NCBI GenBank assembly: GCA_947455515.1
Contig: CANGOF010000012.1
Span: 1 to 43,806, forward strand
Direction: 5' to 3'
Origin: Flavobacteriia bacterium
Lineage (GTDB): Bacteria; Bacteroidota; Bacteroidia; Flavobacteriales_D; Crocinitomicaceae
Length of the DNA: 43,806 nt
Shown piece by piece: positions 1 to 8,600 of this stretch (position 1 is the first letter of the stretch; every line of letters begins with the position of its first letter). A program made the translations under genes and the position numbers. The notes beneath the pieces are model-generated. The model was given only the letters and a program-made list of their open reading frames with translations, was not told the origin of the DNA and ran no database searches.

Positions 1-1
1 T

Positions 2-52
2 AGAAACCCTAATATAGAATCAAATATTGATGATTACAATTTGATTTTATAG
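2..52 (+). CDS. Possible 3' end of a plus-strand gene entering from the left
   Basis: Sixteen codons are open in one plus frame from the window edge to a TAG at 50-52; the other two plus frames stop within 20 bases. The tail would be hydrophilic (Asn, Asp and Glu rich, ending in hydrophobic residues). A hairpin ten bases further on would serve as a shared terminator for this gene and the convergent superoxide dismutase gene. An open stretch this short is not rare by chance in AT-rich DNA, so this is only a suggestion and no product can be named. Confidence 0.25.
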   Translation, partial: RNPNIESNIDDYNLIL

Positions 53-55
53 TCA

Positions 56-102
56 AATAAAAAAAGCGATTAAATAAAATTGATATTTACTTAATCGCTT
101 TT
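56..102 (-). terminator. Intrinsic terminator downstream of the superoxide dismutase gene
   Basis: A perfect 12-bp inverted repeat (62-73 with 91-102, core AAAAGCGATTAA) encloses a 17-base loop. Read on the minus strand it is followed by a run of seven T and then ATTTG. It lies about 86 bases past the sodA stop. The loop is long for an intrinsic terminator. It could also work for a plus-strand gene ending at 52, but the T run on that side is weaker. Confidence 0.6.
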
Positions 103-187
103 GAGAAATTAGTTTTGAAAAAGTGAAGCTTTTTCAGTGCCCTCCAAAAATGACAGCCTTTTTATATGCAATTTATTTTAATCAAAA

Positions 188-787
188 CTACTTAGCAGCT
201 GCAAATTTCTCTGCAACAACCGCCCAATTAATCACATTAAAAAATGCATTAATATAATCAGGTCTTCTGTTTTGGTAATTCAAATAATAAGCATGTTCCC
301 ATACATCCATTGCTAAGATTGGAGTTCCATTACACCCTTCTCCCATCAAAGGATTGTCTTGATTCGGAGTAGAACAAACAACCAATTTTCCACCTTCAAC
401 ACACAACCATGCCCAACCTGAACCGAAACGTGTAGCACCTGCTTTTGCGAACTCTTCTTTAAAAGCAGCAAATGAACCAAAAGCAGCATCAATTGCAGCA
501 GCTAATTCACCTGTTGGTTGCCCTCCAGCATTTGGTGCCATGATTTCCCAAAATAAATTGTGATTCCAAAAACCTCCTCCGTTGTTTCTAACAGCAGGTT
601 TATCTTTACAATCCAACATGATTTCTTCAATTGTTTTCCCTTCTAAATCAGTACCAGCTATAGCAGCATTCAGATTAGTAATATATGCTTGATGGTGTTT
701 AGAATGGTGGATCTCCATTGTTTTTGCATCGATATGAGGTTCTAAAGCATCGTATGCATAAGGTAATTTTGGTAATTCAAAAGCCAT
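188..787 (-). CDS. sodA: Superoxide dismutase, Fe/Mn family (manganese-like active site)
   Basis: The enzyme converts superoxide to oxygen and hydrogen peroxide, probably in the cytoplasm since no signal peptide is present. At 199 aa it has the usual family length. The four metal ligands are visible: His27 (in EIHHSKHH), His76 (in FWNHNLFW), and Asp161 and His165 (in the signature DVWEHAYY). The active-site glutamine sits at position 143 (NQDNP) and a glycine at position 72, the arrangement of Mn enzymes; Fe enzymes place the glutamine next to the second histidine ligand. Metal use cannot be proven from sequence and cambialistic enzymes occur. The gene stands alone on the minus strand, divergent from the operon starting at 891, and ends before a hairpin. 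I see no convincing TAnnTTTG promoter upstream. Confidence 0.96.
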   Translation of the reverse strand: MAFELPKLPYAYDALEPHIDAKTMEIHHSKHHQAYITNLNAAIAGTDLEGKTIEEIMLDCKDKPAVRNNGGGFWNHNLFWEIMAPNAGGQPTGELAAAIDAAFGSFAAFKEEFAKAGATRFGSGWAWLCVEGGKLVVCSTPNQDNPLMGEGCNGTPILAMDVWEHAYYLNYQNRRPDYINAFFNVINWAVVAEKFAAAK

Positions 788-890
788 AATAGTTAGTTTT
801 AATATTTGACTTTAAAATTACATAGTTTTTCTTATATGCCTATCAAGGTTCACAAAAAAACCTTAATTTTAACTCAACAAATTTAATCAA

Positions 891-1076
891 ATGAAAAAAA
901 TAAATATTTTAATCGGAATTTTAATTGCTTCTGCATTTACAGCATGTTCAGAAGCTCCGAAAACAGAAAAGCCTATTACAAAAAAAGTGGAAATGTCAGA
1001 AGAAGACAAAGCACTTGAAAAAGAGATGGAGGAATTGGATGAAGATGTCGAAGCTTTAGAAACAATAAAAAAATAA
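891..1076 (+). CDS. Small acidic lipoprotein
   Basis: This is a 61-aa precursor. A short basic start (MKKIN) and hydrophobic stretch end in a lipobox-like TAC, with Cys19 as the lipidation site. The mature part of about 43 residues is very charged: a Lys-rich segment, then a Glu/Asp-rich stretch (about residues 36-56) likely to be helical. No enzyme motif is visible and I do not recognise a family. It is the first gene of a tight five-gene run, with two bases between its stop and the next ATG. Because a membrane protein and a cytochrome c lipoprotein follow, a periplasmic or envelope role linked to electron transfer is possible, but that rests on context only. Confidence 0.75.
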   Translation: MKKINILIGILIASAFTACSEAPKTEKPITKKVEMSEEDKALEKEMEELDEDVEALETIKK

Positions 1077-1078
1077 CT

Positions 1079-1504
1079 ATGGAAATATTAATATACGCGC
1101 ATTCAGGATTACGTTGGTTAGCTTTGACTCTTTTGTTAATTGCAATTATAAACGCTTTTTCAAAAAAAGGGAAATCCCTTTATGAGAAAAAAGATAAAAT
1201 GATTAATCTTTTTACAATGATTTCCTTACATATCCAATTATTGTTAGGATTAATTTTAACATTTAATGGTAAAATTGCATTCAAAGAAGGGTGGATTACA
1301 AATAATCCACAAATGCGTTTTTTACTTATGGAACATATTCCATTAATGTTGATTGCTTTGGTTCTCGTAACTGTTGGACGAAAAAAAGCAGAAAAAGCAG
1401 AGGCACCTTATTCAAAACATCAACTAATAGCAAAATGGTATTTAATCGCGTTAATTTTAATACTCGCAGCAATTCCTTGGTCTTTTAGAGGTTTGAATAT
1501 ATGA
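1079..1504 (+). CDS. Four-helix membrane protein, putative b-type cytochrome-like
   Basis: The 141-aa protein has four predicted membrane segments at about residues 10-27, 43-62, 80-98 and 116-134, with lysine-rich loops at about 28-42 and 100-115. Histidines at 8 (in AHSGLRW), 51 (TM2), 86 (TM3) and 114 fall at or inside membrane segments, which would suit heme b coordination. Similar short Bacteroidota proteins are often labelled cytochrome B, but the heme has not been demonstrated as far as I know. The next gene, a c-type cytochrome, starts inside this gene's stop codon (ATGA, 1501-1504), so the two are likely translationally coupled. Working idea: a small membrane electron carrier passing electrons to the lipoprotein cytochrome. 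Confidence 0.75.
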   Translation: MEILIYAHSGLRWLALTLLLIAIINAFSKKGKSLYEKKDKMINLFTMISLHIQLLLGLILTFNGKIAFKEGWITNNPQMRFLLMEHIPLMLIALVLVTVGRKKAEKAEAPYSKHQLIAKWYLIALILILAAIPWSFRGLNI

Positions 1505-1836
1505 TAACAAAAATGAAAATTAATTTCTTTTATATCCTATTAATATTCGTATTGAATGCTTGTACAAATTCTACCAAAAATAGAAGCGACAAAAAAAAGA
1601 AGGAATTAAACGTTAAAAATTTATATAACATCCATTGCGAAGCATGTCACGGAATGGATGGAACGAAAGGAGTCTCTGGTGCAGCAAATTTGAAAGTAAG
1701 TAAAATGACTGAAATTCAAATCAAAAACACCATTTTGAATGGAAATGAAAAAGGAATGATGCCTTATAAAGATATACTTAGCTCTGACACGGAGATTGAC
1801 TCTTTGGTATCATTTGTAAAATCACTACGAAACTAA
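1501..1836 (+). CDS. Cytochrome c lipoprotein (single heme)
   Basis: A 111-aa precursor with a hydrophobic signal and a lipobox ending at Cys21 (FVLNAC). One heme-attachment motif CEACH lies at residues 46-50, and a GMMP motif near residues 85-88 supplies a likely axial methionine. This is the layout of a class I monoheme cytochrome c, anchored to a membrane outside the cytoplasm. The start at 1501 overlaps the previous stop by four bases; a second Met (codon 5, position 1513) is also possible and would give a cleaner signal peptide. The stop overlaps the hflX start by one base (TAATG). Electron partners are unknown; the adjacent histidine-bearing membrane protein is the natural candidate. 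Confidence 0.88.
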   Translation: MITKMKINFFYILLIFVLNACTNSTKNRSDKKKKELNVKNLYNIHCEACHGMDGTKGVSGAANLKVSKMTEIQIKNTILNGNEKGMMPYKDILSSDTEIDSLVSFVKSLRN

Positions 1837-3035
1837 TGGAAGAAGGACACGTTGTTGTTGATCATGTTGAGGAAATCTGTGTATTGGTAGGAGTTGTCAC
1901 ACAAAAAGTGAGTGATGAAACCGCTAATGATTACCTTGATGAATTAGAATTTCTTGCACATACTGCAGGAGCAATTACGGTTAAACGTTTTCTGCAAAAA
2001 TTACCTATGCAAAATCCAAAGACTTTTGTAGGTACAGGTAAATTAGAGGAAATCAAAGAATACATTAAAAAAGAAAAAATTGAAATGGTCATCTTTGATG
2101 ACGAACTTTCCCCTTCTCAATTAAGAAATATAGAACGTGAATTAGAATGTAAAATCTTAGATCGAAATATTTTAATTCTAGACATTTTTGCAAGTCGTGC
2201 TCGTACTTCCCACGCAAAAACACAAGTGGAGCTGGCACAATTACAATACATGTTACCTCGTTTGACACGAATGTGGACGCACCTTGAACGACAAAAAGGA
2301 GGTATTGGTCTTCGTGGACCAGGAGAATCTCAAATAGAAAGTGACCGACGAGTTATCCAGATGCGAATTTCCTTGATGAAAGAAAAATTACAGGAAATAG
2401 ATAAACAAATGTCTATCCAAAGAGGTAATCGTGGTCAATTAGTTCGTGTGGCACTTGTAGGATATACGAATGTTGGTAAAAGCACAATCATGAATATGAT
2501 CAGTAAATCTGAAGTATTTGCTGAAAATAAATTATTTGCAACACTCGACACTACTGTTCGAAAAGTAGTAATTGAAAATTTACCTTTTTTATTGACGGAT
2601 ACAGTTGGTTTTATTAGAAAACTTCCCCATCAATTAATAGAATCGTTCAAGTCTACATTAGATGAAGTGAGGGAAGCGGATCTATTAATCCATGTTTTGG
2701 ATATTTCCCACCCAAATTTTGAAGATCAGTTTAAAGTGGTTAACGAAACACTTGCTGAAATTGATAATTCAGAAAAGCCAACTATTGTTGTTTTTAATAA
2801 AATCGATGCGTTTAATCACATTCAAAAAGACGAAGACGATCTTAGTCCAACTCTAAGAGAAAACATTTCATTGGAGGAATTAAAAAAAACATGGATGTCA
2901 AAAATGAATAACAAAGACTGCGTGTTTATCTCTGCTGAAAACAAAGAAAATATCGAAGAATTTAAATCTGTTGTATACGAAAAAGTCAAAGAGATTTTTA
3001 AAATTAGATATCCGTATCATCATTTTTTATATTAA
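1836..3035 (+). CDS. hflX: GTPase HflX
   Basis: HflX is a ribosome-associated GTPase known to split stalled or hibernating 70S ribosomes under stress. The 399-aa product has the N-terminal HflX domain (to about residue 165, including a glycine-rich RKGGIGLRGPGESQIE-type segment) and then the G domain. Its P-loop GYTNVGKST begins at residue 209, followed by the switch region and DTVGF (G3) and NKID (G4). Length and order are typical. It starts at the last base of the preceding cytochrome stop codon and ends directly against the next gene, in the same reading frame, so it lies in the middle of a five-gene run. Its grouping with a small redox module is not one I recognise from elsewhere. Confidence 0.96.
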   Translation: MEEGHVVVDHVEEICVLVGVVTQKVSDETANDYLDELEFLAHTAGAITVKRFLQKLPMQNPKTFVGTGKLEEIKEYIKKEKIEMVIFDDELSPSQLRNIERELECKILDRNILILDIFASRARTSHAKTQVELAQLQYMLPRLTRMWTHLERQKGGIGLRGPGESQIESDRRVIQMRISLMKEKLQEIDKQMSIQRGNRGQLVRVALVGYTNVGKSTIMNMISKSEVFAENKLFATLDTTVRKVVIENLPFLLTDTVGFIRKLPHQLIESFKSTLDEVREADLLIHVLDISHPNFEDQFKVVNETLAEIDNSEKPTIVVFNKIDAFNHIQKDEDDLSPTLRENISLEELKKTWMSKMNNKDCVFISAENKENIEEFKSVVYEKVKEIFKIRYPYHHFLY

Positions 3036-3992
3036 TTGGAAAATAAAATTTTTTCTGTCTCTTCTTCTAATTTTGAAGAAATTGCTTTGGATGTTTTTCA
3101 TTTTCAATACAAAAACAATCCAACTTACAAAAACTTTGTAAACCTTCTAGGCAAGCCAGAACCAACTACTGTATTAGAAATTCCTTTTTTACCAATTTCA
3201 TTTTTCAAAACCCATGAAATTCGTACATTTCAACATCAAGTCGAAAATGTATTTAAAAGTAGTGGTACTGGAGGAAATCGAAGTATTCACTATGTTGAAT
3301 CGATTCATATGTACCAACAATCTTTTGAAACTACGTATCGAAGTCAATTAGGAAACCCTGAAAACCAAGTAATCATTGCTCTACTTCCGAATTACGTGGA
3401 ACAAGGTGAATCGAGTCTAGTTTACATGGTAAATGATTTAATTCAAAAATCGAATAATAATCTCTCTGGATTTTATTTAAATGAACCATCGAAGATTATT
3501 GATACATATAAAAAAGCACTTCAACTAAATAAACAAGTGATTATTTTTGGAGTTAGCTATGCCTTACTTGATTTAGCACTATTAAAACCAGACTTATCGG
3601 AAGCGATTATTATCGAGACAGGAGGTATGAAAGGTCGAAGAAAAGAATTAACAAAAGAAGAACTTCATAAAGAACTTAAAAAAGGATTTAATGTAGATTA
3701 TATTTCTTCTGAATATGGAATGAGTGAATTACTATCACAAGCATACAGTGATGTCAACGGAATTTTTTCTTGTCCTCCTTGGATGAAAATTCTAATTAGA
3801 GATGTAAATGATGCATTAAGTTATGAGGACGAAGGTAAAACAGGTGGAATAAATGTGATTGATTTAGCCAATTTATACTCTTGTTCCTTTATTGCGACCC
3901 AAGATTTAGGAAAATCCTTTGGAAACAAATTCCAACTAATGGGAAGATTCGATAATTCAGACATAAGAGGTTGTAATCTTTTAATAGAATAA
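3036..3992 (+). CDS. LuxE/acyl-protein synthetase-like protein (acyl-activating family)
   Basis: This 318-aa protein resembles LuxE-type acyl-protein synthetases, relatives of the adenylate-forming (PaaK-like) enzymes that activate a carboxylic acid as acyl-AMP. The N-terminal segment YKNF..FLPISFFKTHEI and the Ser/Gly-rich nucleotide-binding loop SSGTGG (residues 75-80) are visible, as is SEYGMSELLSQAY near residue 230. The start is a TTG immediately after the hflX stop. It lies in the same frame as hflX, so no upstream start is possible, and no ATG occurs before about residue 88. There are no lux genes nearby, so light production is not implied. The substrate acid is unknown; roles in surface polymer or lipid modification have been proposed for relatives. 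Confidence 0.8.
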   Translation: MENKIFSVSSSNFEEIALDVFHFQYKNNPTYKNFVNLLGKPEPTTVLEIPFLPISFFKTHEIRTFQHQVENVFKSSGTGGNRSIHYVESIHMYQQSFETTYRSQLGNPENQVIIALLPNYVEQGESSLVYMVNDLIQKSNNNLSGFYLNEPSKIIDTYKKALQLNKQVIIFGVSYALLDLALLKPDLSEAIIIETGGMKGRRKELTKEELHKELKKGFNVDYISSEYGMSELLSQAYSDVNGIFSCPPWMKILIRDVNDALSYEDEGKTGGINVIDLANLYSCSFIATQDLGKSFGNKFQLMGRFDNSDIRGCNLLIE

Positions 3993-4042
3993 AATGTTTG
4001 GTATTACTAAAATAGTCGTGGATGTTTTTGTTGAATTATCTA

Positions 4043-4068
4043 TATACTTTTAACTTTATACTTTTAAC
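4043..4068. repeat. Two-copy 12-base direct repeat before the TauE-like gene
   Basis: TATACTTTTAAC occurs at 4043-4054 and again at 4057-4068, a period of 14 bases, ending seven bases before the ATG at 4075. Each copy contains a TAnnTTTT core close to the Bacteroidota -7 element, so the pair might be overlapping promoter elements or simply slippage in AT-rich DNA. Confidence 0.5.
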
Positions 4069-4074
4069 CAAACT

Positions 4075-4482
4075 ATGAATTTCAATAAAATGAACCTAAC
4101 AATAAACGAAATCTTAATTCTTTTGGCTATTGGAGTTTTAGCTGGTATGATTAGTGGATTTATAGGTGTAGGAGGTGGAATTGTTATTGTACCAGCACTA
4201 GTATATTTCATGGGATTAACGCAACACCAAGCACAAGGAACAAGTTTATTACTCATGCTCCCTCCTATTGGTATTTTAGCAGTAATGAATTATCAAAAAG
4301 CTGGAAATATTAATTGGTGGTATGGAGGAATCATTGCATTGGCATTTATAGTCGGTGGATACTTTGGTTCTAAAATTTCATTAAAATTACATCCAGGAAT
4401 AGTAAAACTAGTATTTGGATTCATCATGATTTACGTTTCTATTAAAATGATTCTATCAGGTTATAATTCTATCAAACAATGA
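4075..4482 (+). CDS. Half-length TauE/SafE (TSUP) family membrane permease
   Basis: A 135-aa hydrophobic protein carries the typical glycine-rich signature GFIGVGGGIVIVPAL (about residues 29-43) of TauE/SafE proteins, which move organosulfur anions, sulfite or related anions across the inner membrane. About four membrane helices are present, half of the usual seven to eight, so it would have to act as a dimer or oligomer. Short TSUP proteins of this size are common in Bacteroidota, so truncation is not implied. An alternative start lies at codon 6 (4090). Its stop overlaps the next start in an ATGA, coupling it to the amidohydrolase. The substrate is unknown. Confidence 0.85.
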   Translation: MNFNKMNLTINEILILLAIGVLAGMISGFIGVGGGIVIVPALVYFMGLTQHQAQGTSLLLMLPPIGILAVMNYQKAGNINWWYGGIIALAFIVGGYFGSKISLKLHPGIVKLVFGFIMIYVSIKMILSGYNSIKQ

Positions 4483-5666
4483 ACCATTCTATTCAACAAT
4501 ACATTCGAGAAAAATCTACGGAACTTTTAGAAAAAGTAAATGAATATCGTGAACACATACACGCCCATCCTGAATTATCGTTTGAAGAATATGAAACAGC
4601 GGAATTTGTAATTTCAAAACTAAAAGAAATTGGAATTCCATCCGACAAAATAGGTGGTACAGGAGTTGTAGGTTTGATAATGGGCAACCAACATTCTTTA
4701 AATGATTCCTTTATCGGTTTACGAGCTGACCTAGATGCACTTCCTATTACAGAAGAAAATAATGTACCATATAAATCGAAAAACACAGGCAAAATGCATG
4801 CTTGTGGTCATGATGTCCATACTAGCATTTTGTTAGGTGCAGCTGAAATATTGTACGCAAAAAGAAACGAGTTAAAAAATCCGATTAAATTAATTTTCCA
4901 ACCTGGCGAAGAGAAAAATCCTGGAGGAGCATCTATACTAATAAAAGAAGGAATATTAGTAAAACCTAAGGTTTCAAAAATGTATGCCTTACATGTATTC
5001 CCTGAGATGGAAGCAGGAAAAGTTGGATTTAAAGAAGGACTTTATATGGCGTCTTGTGATGAAATTTACATGACAATTCACGGTAAAGGTGGACATGGTG
5101 CTATGCCTCATCAATGTATTGACCCAATTCTAATTGGCGCTAACATTGTCACATCATTACAGCAAATTGTTAGTCGTTCTTGTGACCCAAAAACACCCTG
5201 TGTACTTTCCTTTGGACATTTCGAGGGATTGGGTGCCACGAATGTAATTCCATCGACAGTATATCTTAAAGGAACTTTCAGAACCATGGATGAGAAATGG
5301 AGAGAAAAGGCATTGTCACTTATTAAACAACAGGCGACATCGATTACAGAAACATTTGGAGGAAAAATAGACGTTGAAATAAGTCAGGGATATCCATGCT
5401 TAATTAACAATGTAGAATTATCGAATCATTTAAAATTAAATGCAGAAGTGTTTTTAGGTAGCGAAAATGTGGAAGAATTACCTATTAGACTAACTTCGGA
5501 AGATTTTGCATTTTACTCTCAAGTAATACCAGTTTGTTTTGTCAGACTTGGAGTAGGAAATAGTGAAAAAGGGATTACCTATGGAGTTCACCACTCTCGT
5601 TTTGATATCGATAAATCTTCGTTGATTACTGGAATGCAAGTAATGTGTCTTGCAGGTATTGGTTAA
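4479..5666 (+). CDS. M20D-family amidohydrolase (N-acyl amino acid / IAA-amino acid hydrolase type)
   Basis: At 395 aa this is a zinc-dependent amidohydrolase of peptidase family M20, subfamily D, which removes acyl groups from N-acylated amino acids or related amides. Visible landmarks are RxHIHAHPELSFEEYET near the N terminus, RADLDALPI (about 88-96), the metal motif HACGHDVHT (107-115, with Cys109 and His111 as ligands), QPGEE (about residue 140), the dimerisation-domain segment GKGGHGAMPH, and a C-terminal LTSEDFAFYS with a final HHSRFDID. No signal peptide is present. The start overlaps the permease stop by four bases. The stop overlaps the convergent T9SS cargo gene by four bases, leaving no room for a terminator. 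The natural substrate cannot be read from sequence. Confidence 0.93.
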   Translation: MNHSIQQYIREKSTELLEKVNEYREHIHAHPELSFEEYETAEFVISKLKEIGIPSDKIGGTGVVGLIMGNQHSLNDSFIGLRADLDALPITEENNVPYKSKNTGKMHACGHDVHTSILLGAAEILYAKRNELKNPIKLIFQPGEEKNPGGASILIKEGILVKPKVSKMYALHVFPEMEAGKVGFKEGLYMASCDEIYMTIHGKGGHGAMPHQCIDPILIGANIVTSLQQIVSRSCDPKTPCVLSFGHFEGLGATNVIPSTVYLKGTFRTMDEKWREKALSLIKQQATSITETFGGKIDVEISQGYPCLINNVELSNHLKLNAEVFLGSENVEELPIRLTSEDFAFYSQVIPVCFVRLGVGNSEKGITYGVHHSRFDIDKSSLITGMQVMCLAGIG

Positions 5667-8600
5667 TCCCCACTAAACAAAGTAACACAACCGCTTTTAT
5701 TATATTTCTGACCATCTAAAAAATCACCTTCTAGCTTATAAAAATATACGCCATCTTCCAGTTGGTGATTCTTTTTATCTCTACCATTCCAAAGGTATTT
5801 TCCTTTTTGTCCCTCCGCTGAATACACACTATTCCCCCAACGATTATAAATTGAAATAGTATAACTATTAAAAATTTCATCGAATAAAACCAACTGATCA
5901 TTAATACCATCTCCATTCGGCGTAAACACATTCGGAGCATCATAATCATCGACAACAAACAAAGAATGTATATCTTGATCAGTACATCCATTTTGATCAG
6001 TTACAGTTAAAAGTATTTGTTTTGATCCTCCGATAATGTATTTTTTTTCTGCATTTTGACTGGAAAAATTCATTAGTGTATCTTTATTTCCAAAATTCCA
6101 CTTCCAAGAAACTAATTGATTCTTTGGTGTTGACATTTCATTCAAAAGAACAGATTGTCCTATTTTAATTGAATTGGAAGACAATTCGAAAGAAGCATTA
6201 ATCCCTTTATCTGGAATTGAGATGGTATCTAACGGGTAGCTCACTTTACACCCTTCCGCATCTTTTAAAGTTACTGTTGGTCCAAACTTTTGAATGTTTT
6301 GATACGAATGATTAAAATGTAATGAATCCACTACAAAAGTATTGTCATCGAGTGACCAATAAATAGATGATACATTTTCAAGTTTTGTTAATTGAAAATT
6401 ATAATTCTGACCACAAATATCTCCCATACTACTCCAGGAAGAAACCGCTTTAGGTCCTAAAATAGTTAAAAAATCAACCATTGTTGTATCATTTACACAA
6501 CCATATTCATCTTTTGACGTTAATGTTACGGAATAGATTCCTGGAAATAAATAATTAATAGTCGGAGAATGAATAATTGCTTTTTTTCCAACTCCAAAAT
6601 TCCAAAACGACGAATCAATTTTACCTATCGAATTTGTTACATCTTGGTATTTACTTTCAATTGGAGGACATTTAAATTCTCCTTTTTCAGTCATGTTGTT
6701 TTCTAACTGACTAGACAAATGGTAAGAAATGGAAGCTTTTGGCAAAGAAACAGTAATGTTATTTTCTTTTTTGTTAGGACAACCATTAATATCTACGGAC
6801 GCCATTGAAACCACATGGACTACAGAGGTCTCATTTGATTTATCTTGAAAAGAATACTTTAAAGTATCTTGATTAATAGCCACTTGAACATTATCAATTA
6901 ACCATGAATTTTGTGTGCCTGGAGCTAAATTTTTACAATAAGTAGTAAAGAGTTCATTATTACAAACAATTGGCTTATAAACATATTCGGAACTCGGTTG
7001 GGTAATTTCAATTTTAGTAGAATCCCAAAATGATTTACATCCAAATTTATCACGAACTTGAAGATAGCCATAAAAGACACCAACTCCTTGATAGGTAATT
7101 GATTTAGCAGTATTTAAATTAAAAGTTGAATCTTTACTTTTTGTATAATCGAATTTCCAATTAAATGTTTTCATCGGTACACCATTCAATTGTACTTTAG
7201 ATTGATTTGTATAGGTAACTAACGAACCAATACATCCTATTTTCTTATCTGAAAGAATAACGGCTTTTGGTAAACTTAAAACGGTCAAGCTATCATAAGG
7301 TTTTGTTTCAAAACAACCAACCGAATTTGTAGGTGTTAAAGTGATTTCATATTTCCCTCCGTTTTTATAAATATAGGTAGGATTTCTTCCAGAAACCTGA
7401 CCTCCATCTCCTGTTTTGAAAAACCAAGTACTTATTGGATGTTTATCAAAAGAAGTACTTAGATCATGAAATCCAGTCTGAGACAATTGACAAATAGAAT
7501 CTCGATCAATCGTAAATTTAGATTTCACCCAAGAAATATGAAATTCTCTTTTAGCAGTGTCAACACAACCTGTAGTATGATTTGTTACAGTTTGGATTGC
7601 AGTATAAGTTCCGTAATTTGAAAAAATAGAGCTAGCAGATCCAAATCCTGGATTATTCATATCTACTTTATTAACTACACCCGTTTTTCCATCACCAAAA
7701 TTCCAATTTACACTCACATCGTCTGATTTCCTAGATTTTGATTGGTCATTAAATTGAACACTTACTGGCATTACAGGATTACAATATAGTTTCTGAACAG
7801 TAAATCTTGCTAATGAAGGTTTAATATAAACTGAATTAGGAAGCAGGACTGAATCCAAACAACCTCTAAAATCAATTTTCAATTTCACATTAAAATATCC
7901 TGTATCTACACTATACGAATGCTTTGGATTAAATTCTGTGAGTTTAACTCCATCTCCAAAATCCCAAGAATATAAAATTTCATCCGGTGTGTGAGGGGCT
8001 AAAATTGTACAAGCATCTGAAAATTGTATCGGAGTCTTGATACATTCTGATTTTGGTTGTACAGTAAAATTTACTTTTTCAATTCTACCTACTTTTATAA
8101 ATGACTTAAAAACAGTGTCATTTATACAATTTAAAGCGGTAGTCAACTTTAATTTAACGTCAAACTTCCCAATGTCATACACTTGTTTTGGTGGAGTTTT
8201 ACCGATAAAGGTCTGACCATTTCCAAAATCCCATTCCCATTTCACTATCGGATTATTACCATCTGACATCTTCGATGAATCAATGAAATTAGCGGATAAT
8301 AAAGTACAACCTTTCAATTTATCGGCTGAAATGTGTGGGTGAGGATTATGTACTAATATGTATGCTTCTTTCTTTGTGATTCCTGTACATCCATTGGATC
8401 CTTTACAGGATAGGGACACTAAATAATCTCCTTCATTTGCATACGAAATAGCAGGAGGATTTTTCCCTGAATAACTTTCTTCACCAAAACTCCATACAAA
8501 ATTGGTTCCTTCGGTTGATGTGTTTGTAAATTGAACTGGAAATGTTGGACAAACTTTAAATTTATCAGCTTCAAAAGTTGGTGATGGTAAAGGCTTCACA

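Noticed and set aside
3036-3992. Bioluminescence (lux) locus
   Set aside because: Only a LuxE-like acyl-activating protein is present; no luciferase, reductase or thioesterase genes are nearby.
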